A program made the translations under genes and the position numbers. Positions 4,964 through 11,009 of a stretch of 11,682 nucleotides of DNA are shown in pieces. Within the stretch, counting starts at the first letter, position 1. The number at the start of each line of letters is the position of its first letter. The DNA is from Rhodospirillales bacterium (lineage in GTDB: Bacteria > Pseudomonadota > Alphaproteobacteria > Acetobacterales > Acetobacteraceae), in assembly GCA_903644035.1 (NCBI GenBank), contig CAHJXG010000304.1:1-11682 (forward strand), read 5' to 3'. A model generated the notes under the pieces. It was not told where the DNA came from and did no database searches. It saw only the letters and a list, made by a program, of their open reading frames with translations.

Positions 4964-6949
4964 TTACAGAGCAACCTCAATCGCGACGTGCTGCGTGCCG
5001 CCCGGGAACATCGTCAGGGAAACGCCCGGCAGCACCTGTCCATCATACTCGGCGTCGATGACGTAGAGGTTGCGGTCGGTCTCCGGCGTGCCGTCCCAAA
5101 GGTCGTTCACGTACGTCACCGCAAGGTCGTGCGAGCCGGCCGAAAGGACGGTGGCGAGGGTGACGGCCTGGGACTCGCCGGCGCCATGCGACGCCGTGGC
5201 CGTCTGCACGCCGGCGAGGTCACGGCCGTCGACCGCGACCGTGAACTGCGCATCGCCCTGGTAGGCGTCCTCCGACACGTGCAGCACGAGGTTCCCGCCC
5301 GGCGAGGCGCTCACCTCGAAGGTGCTCAGGCCGGCCGACATCATGGCCGCCGGCGCCTGGCTTGAGACAGCACCGTTCAGCGAGACGGCATCGACGAACA
5401 GGTTGCGGTCGGTCGAGGGCGTGCCGTCATAGGCGTCGTTGATGAACTCGATCCCGACGCTATGCGCCCCGCCGCCCCAGTCGCCCTGGAAGACGAGGTC
5501 CTGCGACTCGCCGGCCGCGTGCGAGGCGGTCACGGTCTGCACGCCGCCGATCCGCCGGCCGTCGACGCTGATGAAGCATTGCGCGTCGCCCTGCCAGGCG
5601 TCCTCGGACAGCCGCACGCGCAGCGTGTCGCTGCCCGGCGGCGCCTCATCCCCGTCGGGCGGCGCGGCGGCGGCTCTGGTCAACACCAGGACCGCGTCGC
5701 CCGACGGCGCGGTGAACGCCTGTGCGGCATCCCCGCCCGTCAGGGCGGTGGGCGAGGACATCCCGCCCCCGCGGACATCGACCCACCGGGCCTGCAGCGG
5801 GACGCCCGAGGCGGCGCTGAGATCGACCGTGACGGTCCCGCCCGAAGGGGCAAGGACGACGAAGCTGCCCTGCGCCGGGTCGGCGAGCGCGTAGCCCGTC
5901 GAGGACAGGGCGCCGTTCGGCCTCATGGCCGTGACGTCGATCAGCTTGAGGACCTCTGAAATCTCCCTCAGCGCCAGGCGCTCCTGGGTTTCGCCGGCCT
6001 CGTAGTCGCCCCCGAGATCGAAGGTGCCGGGCAGGCCGGTGCCCTTCATGTCGTCCATGACGTTGACGCCGCCGTGGCCGCGCGTGAACTGCTTCCACAC
6101 CCAATCGGCGTCGCCGCCGATGCCGAACGTATGGTCGCTGTCGATGATCTGCACGCGGGCGCCGGTCGCCTCGGGCGGGTTGGACTGGTAGTCCTCCCAG
6201 CCGTTGGGCGAGATCCAGTCGGCGTTCGTCGCCGAGATCATCGGGTTGATCTCGGACTGGTTGCCCTCCGGGAATGCGGACGTCACCCCCACCGGCTGGG
6301 CGAGCAGCCCGTGGTCCGACTGATACTGGTGGATGAAGTTCACCAGCGTGTTTTCCCAATCGACGGCGGCCTGCGCGTTCTGCGGCTCGTTCGCGATCTC
6401 CCACAGCACGTTCGTCTTGTATCCCACCGTGTCGAGCAGCTTGGCGAGGTAGGCCTGCTGCAGCGGCAAGGCAACCGGGTCGGACTGCTCGATGCCCGTG
6501 TTCGACGTGGTGGTGCCGTTGACGTTGTTGTCGCCGTTCCAGACCGAGCCGCTCCAGCCGTAGCGCTGCTGCGGGTCGTAGTCGAAGAAGGCCATGATGG
6601 AGACGTATATGCCCCGCGCGCCCGCCGCATCGACGTCCCGGGCCACGTGGTCGAAGTAGTCCTGGTTGAACTTGGTCAGGTCCCACTTGCCCGACCCGGT
6701 CTTCTGGAACGGCTCGATCAGCGCGCCCCGCGCGTCAACCCAGTTCCAGTATCGGATGAGGTTCGCGCCCTCGCCCTGCAGCAGGTCCAGGTATGCGCCG
6801 AAGTCGAACTGCCCGGTGTCGGAGAAGCTGATGTTGTTCGTCCAGGTGTGGTCTCCCTCAAGGAAGACGGCCTTTCCATCCGATGTCGAGAAATATGCGC
6901 TTCCCGCCGCATGATGCAGCAGTGCAGGCGTTGTTGTGATATCAGCCAT
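4964..6949 (-). CDS. Glycoside hydrolase (GH5/DUF4038-like) with two CBM60-like modules
   Basis: This 661-residue protein probably cleaves a plant-type polysaccharide. Residues about 17-340 resemble the DUF4038/cellulase-type TIM barrel: FLEGDHTWTNN, LIRYWNW, and WEIANEPQ, where Glu188 of the NEP motif is the expected acid/base. The nucleophile is not certain. IIDSDHTFGIGG and WKQFTRGHGG (residues 268-294) are typical of this family. Residues about 341-426 form a beta-sandwich like the putative collagen-binding domain that follows such barrels (STGYALADP...FVVLAPSGGTVTVDLS). A Pro/Gly/Asp linker leads to two CBM60-like modules (about 441-527 and 552-638), each with SEDA(W/Y)QGDAQ, SH(A/G)AGESQ and DGTPxTDRNL. 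CBM60 is a calcium-dependent xylan/galactan-binding family. The N-terminus (MADITTTPALLHH) has no signal peptide, which is odd for an enzyme acting on polymers. GGGAGG-like Shine-Dalgarno sequence supports the ATG. Confidence 0.88.
   Translation of the reverse strand: MADITTTPALLHHAAGSAYFSTSDGKAVFLEGDHTWTNNISFSDTGQFDFGAYLDLLQGEGANLIRYWNWVDARGALIEPFQKTGSGKWDLTKFNQDYFDHVARDVDAAGARGIYVSIMAFFDYDPQQRYGWSGSVWNGDNNVNGTTTSNTGIEQSDPVALPLQQAYLAKLLDTVGYKTNVLWEIANEPQNAQAAVDWENTLVNFIHQYQSDHGLLAQPVGVTSAFPEGNQSEINPMISATNADWISPNGWEDYQSNPPEATGARVQIIDSDHTFGIGGDADWVWKQFTRGHGGVNVMDDMKGTGLPGTFDLGGDYEAGETQERLALREISEVLKLIDVTAMRPNGALSSTGYALADPAQGSFVVLAPSGGTVTVDLSAASGVPLQARWVDVRGGGMSSPTALTGGDAAQAFTAPSGDAVLVLTRAAAAPPDGDEAPPGSDTLRVRLSEDAWQGDAQCFISVDGRRIGGVQTVTASHAAGESQDLVFQGDWGGGAHSVGIEFINDAYDGTPSTDRNLFVDAVSLNGAVSSQAPAAMMSAGLSTFEVSASPGGNLVLHVSEDAYQGDAQFTVAVDGRDLAGVQTATASHGAGESQAVTLATVLSAGSHDLAVTYVNDLWDGTPETDRNLYVIDAEYDGQVLPGVSLTMFPGGTQHVAIEVAL
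5036..5296 (-). repeat. CBM60-like module, copy 2 (C-terminal)
   Basis: This encodes residues about 552-638 of the glycoside hydrolase. It carries SEDAYQGDAQ, VDGRDLAGVQTATASHGAG and WDGTPETDRNLYV. By eye it is about half identical in protein to copy 1, so the duplication is not recent. The acidic and Asp-Gly-Thr-Pro residues expected to hold calcium and sugar are kept in both copies. Confidence 0.8.
5369..5629 (-). repeat. CBM60-like module, copy 1
   Basis: This encodes residues about 441-527 of the glycoside hydrolase, with SEDAWQGDAQ, VDGRRIGGVQTVTASHAAG and YDGTPSTDRNLFV. It follows a Pro/Gly/Asp-rich linker after the beta-sandwich. A roughly 25-residue Ala/Ser-rich linker separates it from copy 2. 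Confidence 0.8.
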
Positions 6950-7141
6950 CTCAACCTCCCTATTCAGGTCTAAGATAGCTTATGTCTTGGAGGCAGTGTT
7001 CGAAAGTCCTTCTGGACTGAGATATTTGTCAGGTATTCATCAAATTCGTGCTGATTTATCTCTGATGATAAGACTTACCCTTGAACGCGTCATATGGATC
7101 GGGGGCGTTGCCCCTTTGGCCCGCACCCGTTGCGTGGCGGG
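6950..7141. other. AT-richer intergenic region, likely promoter/leader of the glycoside hydrolase
   Basis: This 192-base gap is clearly richer in A/T (about half, especially 6960-7090) than the GC-rich genes around it. It should hold the hydrolase promoter on the minus strand, but no convincing -35/-10 pair with correct spacing was found. It contains GGGAGG at 6955-6960 (minus strand), 5 bases before the hydrolase ATG. It also has a small hairpin AGTCC-TTCT-GGACT (7005-7018), an inverted repeat TTATC-N6-GATAA (7056-7071) that could be an operator, and GGGGC-GTT-GCCCC (7102-7114), which may end the upstream fumarylacetoacetate-hydrolase-family transcript. No small ORF with convincing coding character was seen. 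Confidence 0.55.
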
Positions 7142-7930
7142 TCAGGCCGGCTCGCCGCCCGCGACCGTGTTGCGCAGGGTGCCGATCCCGTCGATCACGA
7201 CCTCGACCACCATGCCCGGACGCATCGGCAGCACGCCCACCGAGGTGCCGCAGGCGATGAGGTCGCCGGGTTCGAGCGTCATCTCGCGCGACAGCAGGCT
7301 CACGATGCGGGCGGGCGGGAGGATCATGTCGGCCACCGGGTAATCCTGCCGCACCCGCCCGTTCAGCACGGTGCGGACGCGCAGGGCCGGCACGTCGAGG
7401 CCGGTGGCGATGGCCGGGCCGCAGGGGCCGAAGCTGTCGCAGCTCTTGGCGCGCGCCCATTGCGGGAAGGAGGGCTCGGCCGAGAGGATGTCGAGCGCGG
7501 TCACGTCGTTGACGCAGGTGTAGCCGAAGATCGCCTCCGCCGCCTCCGCCTCGCCGACGCCCCGGCAGCGCCGCCCGATGACGATGCCGAGTTCGCCCTC
7601 ATAGGCGATCTTGCCGGCATAGCCCGCGGGCGCGCGGATCACGCCCCCGGACGGCAGCAGGCTCGTCGCCGCCTTTAAAAAATACAGCGGCTCCGCCGGG
7701 ATCGCCGCGCCGAGCTTGGCCGCAAGCTCGTGGAAGTTGTTCCACAGCCCGATGAACTTGCCCGGCGCTGTGGGCGGCAAGAGATGGACGTCGTCGAGCC
7801 GGGTCTCCCGCCCGGTGGGCGCCGGGTCAGTGAACAGGTCGCCCCCGTGGATCGCGATCCCGCCGGTGGCCGGGTCGAGCCGGCCGAACCCGACCGTGCC
7901 TCCCTGCTCGAACCGCACCCAATGCGCCAT
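7142..7930 (-). CDS. Fumarylacetoacetate hydrolase family protein
   Basis: A 262-residue member of the FAH superfamily, divalent-metal enzymes that hydrolyse, isomerise or decarboxylate beta-diketo and 2-oxo acids, often at the end of aromatic compound breakdown. Glu111 and Glu113 (YEGELGIVIG) and Asp142 (VNDVTALD) form the expected metal-binding triad. His67 in the NNFHELAAKLG segment matches the catalytic histidine loop. ARAKSCDSFGPCGP carries the conserved lysine region (Lys162). VLNGRVRQDYPVADMILPP and GDLIACGTSVGV are further family blocks. The start is placed at the ATG whose codon is 7928-7930, because GGGGGG at 7936-7941 precedes it; the frame is open further to 8008 but that part is low-complexity and not family-like. 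The exact reaction cannot be read from sequence. It is divergent from zwf, and no aromatic-pathway partners are in view. Confidence 0.9.
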   Translation of the reverse strand: MAHWVRFEQGGTVGFGRLDPATGGIAIHGGDLFTDPAPTGRETRLDDVHLLPPTAPGKFIGLWNNFHELAAKLGAAIPAEPLYFLKAATSLLPSGGVIRAPAGYAGKIAYEGELGIVIGRRCRGVGEAEAAEAIFGYTCVNDVTALDILSAEPSFPQWARAKSCDSFGPCGPAIATGLDVPALRVRTVLNGRVRQDYPVADMILPPARIVSLLSREMTLEPGDLIACGTSVGVLPMRPGMVVEVVIDGIGTLRNTVAGGEPA

Positions 7931-7935
7931 GGCCG

Positions 7936-7941
7936 CCCCCC
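7936..7941 (-). promoter_or_regulatory. Ribosome binding site that decides the FAH-family start
   Basis: GGGGGG on the minus strand, 5 bases from the ATG at 7930-7928. The longer in-frame ATG at 8008 has no such site and would add 26 residues rich in His, Arg and Pro that lack resemblance to the family. Confidence 0.6.
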
Positions 7942-7963
7942 AGGGGCACGCCCGATGCCCATG

Positions 7964-7980
7964 CCGGCCATCGTGGCCGG
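7964..7980. promoter_or_regulatory. Perfect inverted repeat in the divergent FAH-family/zwf intergenic region
   Basis: CCGGCCA-TCG-TGGCCGG is a perfect 7-base inverted repeat with a 3-base spacer. It lies 34 bases upstream of the FAH-family start and 95 bases upstream of zwf. It could be an operator acting on one or both divergent promoters, or a hairpin in the FAH-family leader. Promoter elements were not identified. Confidence 0.4.
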
Positions 7981-8074
7981 GAGCGGGCGGCCGGGTCAAC
8001 GCGGGCATCGCTGCTTTGGAGCCTGCGCCGCAGCCGTGCTAACCCGGCGTTGTCCACCACAGCAGGCGTGCCCG

Positions 8075-9556
8075 ATGCCGAAGATCATCCCCGTCCCCAC
8101 GTTTGACTTCGTGATCTTCGGAGGCACGGGCGACCTGACGCTGCGCAAGCTGCTGCCGGCGCTGTATCACCGCTTCCTCGACGGCCAGATCCCCGACGAC
8201 TCCCGGATCATCGCCGTCGCGCGGTCCGACCTGTCCACCGAGTCCTACCGCGGCCGGGCCAAGAAGGCGCTGCGGCAGTATGTCGGGGCCGACAGCCTGA
8301 AGGGCGACGCGGAGGCGGGCTTCCACAAGATGCTGCACTACGTCCGGCTGGACGCGGCGGCGGCGCAGCAGGACTGGTCCGAATTGCAGGCGCTGCTGGC
8401 GCCCGACCGGGTGCGGGTGTTCTACCTCGCGACCTCGCCCGACCTGTTCGGCCCGATCTGCGACGCGCTGGCGCGCAACGGCCTCAACGAGAACGACGCG
8501 CGGGTGGTGCTGGAGAAGCCCATCGGCCGCGACCTCGCCTCCGCCCGCGCCATCAACGACGAGGTCGGGCGCTGCTTCCCGGAGGCCCGCACCTTCCGCA
8601 TCGACCACTTCCTCGGCAAGGAGACGGTGCAGAACCTGCTGGCCCTGCGCTTCGCCAACACGATCTTCGAGCGGCTGTGGAACGCCGACGTGATCGACCA
8701 CGTGCAGATCACCGTGGGGGAGACGGTGGGCGTCGAGGGGCGCGGCGGCTACTACGACCACTCCGGCGCGCTGCGCGACATGGTGCAGAACCACCTGCTG
8801 CAGCTCCTGTGCCTGCTGGCGATGGAGCAGCCGGTGTCCCTGCAGGCGGACGCGGTGCGGGACGAGAAGCTGAAGGTGCTGCGCAGCCTCCGCCCGCACG
8901 AGGCCTACGAGGTGCCGGCGCTGACGGTGCGCGGGCAGTACATCGCGGGCGCCGTGAACGGGCAGCCGGTGCCGGGCTACCTCGCCGACCTCGGCCACAA
9001 CGACAGCACCATCGAGACCTTCGTCGCGATCAAGGCGGAGCTGAACAGCCGCCGGTGGGCCGGCGTGCCGTTCTACCTGCGAACGGGCAAGCGGCTGCCG
9101 CAGAAGGTGTCGGAGATCGTGGTGCAGTTCCGCAGCCTGCCGTTCTCCATCTTCCCCAAGGAGCACACGCTGGCCGCCAACAAGCTGATCATCCGGCTGC
9201 AGCCGGAGGAGGGGATGCGGCTCGAGATGATGACCAAGGAACCCGGCCCCGGCGGCTTGCAGCTCCGGCCCACCGGCCTCGACATCAGCTACGAGAAGAC
9301 CTTCGGCAGCCGGTTCCCGGACGCCTACGAGCGGCTGCTGATGGACACGGTGCGGGGCAACTCCACCCTGTTCATGCGGCGGGACGAGGTGGAGGCGGCA
9401 TGGCAATGGGTGTCGCCGATCATGGAGGCCTGGGGCAGCCGGGCCGACCGCCCGCGGCCATATGCCGCCGGAAGCTGGGGTCCGACCGCGGCCATCGCGC
9501 TGATCGAGCGGGACGGGCGCACCTGGCACGAGGATTTGGGGGATGGGCAGGGATAG
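8075..9556 (+). CDS. zwf: Glucose-6-phosphate 1-dehydrogenase
   Basis: This cytoplasmic enzyme oxidises glucose 6-phosphate to 6-phosphogluconolactone with NADP+ or NAD+, feeding the pentose phosphate and Entner-Doudoroff routes. The 493-residue length is normal. The nucleotide-binding loop is FGGTGDLTLRKL (residues 15-26). EKPIGRD includes Lys148 and usually reads EKPFG. RIDHFLGKETVQN holds Asp177, His178 and Lys182, and MVQNH ends in His240. These positions coincide with Lys148, Asp177, His178 and His240 of the well-studied Leuconostoc enzyme, so the active site is complete. YLRTGKRLPQK and the late LLMDTVRGNSTLFMRRDEVE are further family blocks. The ATG at 8075 begins at the usual distance from the Rossmann fold; its ribosome site is weak. 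Unusually for many bacteria, pgl and edd do not follow; the gene stands alone. Confidence 0.97.
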   Translation: MPKIIPVPTFDFVIFGGTGDLTLRKLLPALYHRFLDGQIPDDSRIIAVARSDLSTESYRGRAKKALRQYVGADSLKGDAEAGFHKMLHYVRLDAAAAQQDWSELQALLAPDRVRVFYLATSPDLFGPICDALARNGLNENDARVVLEKPIGRDLASARAINDEVGRCFPEARTFRIDHFLGKETVQNLLALRFANTIFERLWNADVIDHVQITVGETVGVEGRGGYYDHSGALRDMVQNHLLQLLCLLAMEQPVSLQADAVRDEKLKVLRSLRPHEAYEVPALTVRGQYIAGAVNGQPVPGYLADLGHNDSTIETFVAIKAELNSRRWAGVPFYLRTGKRLPQKVSEIVVQFRSLPFSIFPKEHTLAANKLIIRLQPEEGMRLEMMTKEPGPGGLQLRPTGLDISYEKTFGSRFPDAYERLLMDTVRGNSTLFMRRDEVEAAWQWVSPIMEAWGSRADRPRPYAAGSWGPTAAIALIERDGRTWHEDLGDGQG

Positions 9557-9573
9557 GCCGGGCTTCTTGCCAA

Positions 9574-9599
9574 ACGGCGGCGCATGCGCGCCTCGCCGT
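9574..9599. terminator. Bulged hairpin downstream of zwf
   Basis: ACGGC-GGCGC pairs with GCGCC-GCCGT around the loop ATGC, giving a 10-bp stem with a 2-base bulge (TC) on the 3' arm. It begins 18 bases after the zwf stop. There is no T-run, so it is a likely but atypical transcript end. The remaining 9600-9735 has no recognised gene; it should hold the promoter and leader of the CsbD gene, but no promoter could be chosen. Confidence 0.5.
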
Positions 9600-9735
9600 G
9601 GAGGCCGGCTGGATGCCTTCATCATAGTGCGAACTCTCTGCTCTTCCCCATGCAACCGTCCTCGCCCTCTGTAGTTAGAGGCCATTACATCGAACCGGAC
9701 GTCCCGGCTCGTGAACATGGAAGAGGACAGCAGCG

Positions 9736-10017
9736 ATGGATGAGGACCGCATCAAGGGCGCCACCACCAACATCGGCGGCAAGGTCAAGGACGCCGCCGG
9801 CGACCTGCTGGGCGACAACAAGCTGCAGGCCGAGGGCAAGACCGACCAGGCCAGCGGGCAGCTGCAGAACGCCTACGGCTCCGCCAAGGACACCCTGCGC
9901 GAGGGCGCCGACACGATCGGCACGCAGGTTGACAGCCTGCTCAAGGAGCGTCCGATGGTGGCGCTGCTCGGGGCGGTGGGCGTCGGCTACGTGCTCGCCC
10001 GCCTCATGCACCGCTGA
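9736..10017 (+). CDS. CsbD family stress protein with C-terminal membrane segment
   Basis: The 93-residue protein begins with a CsbD-type domain (MDEDRIKGATTNIGGKVKDA..., residues about 2-55), including the GKTDQASGQLQNAYGSAKD repeat-like helix. CsbD proteins are general-stress proteins of unknown mechanism. The C-terminus differs from plain CsbD: after a linker (about 56-70) comes KERPMVALLGAVGVGYVLARLMHR, one hydrophobic helix flanked by basic residues, as in DUF883/ElaB-type inner-membrane anchors. The protein is therefore probably tethered to the inner membrane with the charged domain in the cytoplasm. A purine-rich GGAAGAGGA precedes the ATG. The next gene starts 13 bases after the stop, so they form an operon. 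Induction by stress is inferred from the family only. Confidence 0.88.
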   Translation: MDEDRIKGATTNIGGKVKDAAGDLLGDNKLQAEGKTDQASGQLQNAYGSAKDTLREGADTIGTQVDSLLKERPMVALLGAVGVGYVLARLMHR

Positions 10018-10030
10018 CGGAGGGCGCGAC

Positions 10031-10930
10031 ATGGCCTTGATCCCCACCTACCCGGCATCCGGCGGCACCGTTGACGCCGTCGTGCCGAACGACCAGCGCA
10101 CGTTCCTGCGCAACCGCGTCTCCTGGGGCGCCATCTTCGCAGGCGTCGCCGCGGCGATGGTCGTGCAGCTCCTGCTGAACGTCCTCGGCATCGGCATCGG
10201 CGCGTCGTCGCTGGACGCGGCCAACACGGGCGACAACCCGACGGCCTCCGGCTTCTCGCTCACCGCGGGCATCTGGTGGACGCTGTCCGGCATCATCGCT
10301 TCCTTCGTCGGCGGCGTCGTGGCCGGGCGGCTGTGCGGCACATCGGACAACAACACCGCGCATTGGCACGGCTTCGTGTCGTGGTGCGCGGCGACGCTGA
10401 TCATCTTCTACCTGCTGAGCTCCGCGGTCGGCGGGATCATCGGCGGCACGTTCAACGCGCTGGGCAGCACGGTGGGCGCGGCCGGGCGGGGCGCGGCCTC
10501 GGCCGTGTCGGGCGTGGCGCAGAACACCAACGGCGACGCGCTGCAGGCGCAGGTCAAGCGCCTGACCAACCCGGACGCCGCGCAGAACGCCCAGGACGAC
10601 ATCGTGGCCTATGTCCGGGCCAGCGTGAGCGGCGACCAGGCCGGGGCGGCGGCGGCGCGGGACCGCGCCGTGGATGGCCTGGCCAAGACGGCCAACATCA
10701 GCCCCGACGAGGCCCGCACCCGGCTGCAGCAGACCGAGCAGCAGGCACGGCAGGCGGCGGACCAGGTGAAGCAGAAGGCACAGCAGGCGGCCGAGGTGAC
10801 GCGCAAGAGCGTCGCCAGCGCCGGCATCTTCGGCTTCATCGCGCTGGCGCTCGGCGCGGTGGCGGCGTGGTTCGGCGGCGGTGCCGGCGCGCCGCGCAAC
10901 GAGGCGACGGTTCGGACCGGCCGCCTGTAG
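10031..10930 (+). CDS. Membrane protein with four predicted helices and a long amphipathic segment, unknown function
   Basis: The protein has 299 residues. Predicted membrane helices lie at about 31-58 (SWGAIFAGVAAAMVVQLLLN), 76-101, 114-138 and 262-284. Between the third and fourth helices is a soluble stretch (about 150-260) rich in Ala, Gln and charged residues, including QQTEQQARQAADQVKQKAQQAAEV split over 233-256, which looks like a coiled coil. The first-helix signature SWGAIxAGV is common in alphaproteobacterial membrane proteins, some labelled 'PhnA-like'; that label says nothing about phosphonate use and I do not assert it. The ATG is preceded by GGAGG with an 8-base gap. It is 13 bases after the CsbD gene and ends before a strong hairpin, so the pair probably forms one stress-related envelope unit. 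Confidence 0.82.
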   Translation: MALIPTYPASGGTVDAVVPNDQRTFLRNRVSWGAIFAGVAAAMVVQLLLNVLGIGIGASSLDAANTGDNPTASGFSLTAGIWWTLSGIIASFVGGVVAGRLCGTSDNNTAHWHGFVSWCAATLIIFYLLSSAVGGIIGGTFNALGSTVGAAGRGAASAVSGVAQNTNGDALQAQVKRLTNPDAAQNAQDDIVAYVRASVSGDQAGAAAARDRAVDGLAKTANISPDEARTRLQQTEQQARQAADQVKQKAQQAAEVTRKSVASAGIFGFIALALGAVAAWFGGGAGAPRNEATVRTGRL

Positions 10931-10938
10931 CGCAACCC

Positions 10939-10972
10939 ATGGCGGCATGCTTCCATCGGAGCATGCCGCCAT
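10939..10972. terminator. Perfect 13-bp inverted repeat ending the CsbD operon
   Basis: ATGGCGGCATGCT (10939-10951) and AGCATGCCGCCAT (10960-10972) are exact inverse copies around an 8-base loop TCCATCGG. The repeat starts 8 bases after the membrane-protein stop and ends 37 bases before the decarboxylase ATG. It lacks a T-run. It most likely ends or stabilises the CsbD-unit transcript. Confidence 0.72.
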
Positions 10973-11009
10973 CACCGGGCAGCCCCGGCCCCGCGCGGCC
11001 GGAGGCGCC

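Noticed and set aside
7125..7142. ACCCG-N8-CGGGT hairpin at the end of the FAH-family gene as a terminator
   Set aside because: Only 5 bp of stem with an 8-base loop, overlapping the stop codon, and no T-run; too weak to annotate.
7931..8008. Longer FAH-family protein starting at 8008
   Set aside because: The extra residues do not resemble the family, and a good ribosome site lies just before the shorter ATG.
7949..8079. Direct repeat GCCCGATGCC at 7949-7958 and 8070-8079
   Set aside because: Ten GC-rich bases repeated once, the second copy overlapping the zwf start codon; likely chance in this composition.
8039..9718. Long minus-strand open frame opposite zwf
   Set aside because: zwf has a complete active site on the other strand; the antisense frame has low-complexity Arg/His/Val sequence and no recognisable motif.
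9600..9735. Stress-sigma (EcfG-type) promoter before the CsbD gene
   Set aside because: No GGAAC-N16/17-CGTT pair was found; the closest, CGAAC-N17-CAACC, does not match the -10 element.
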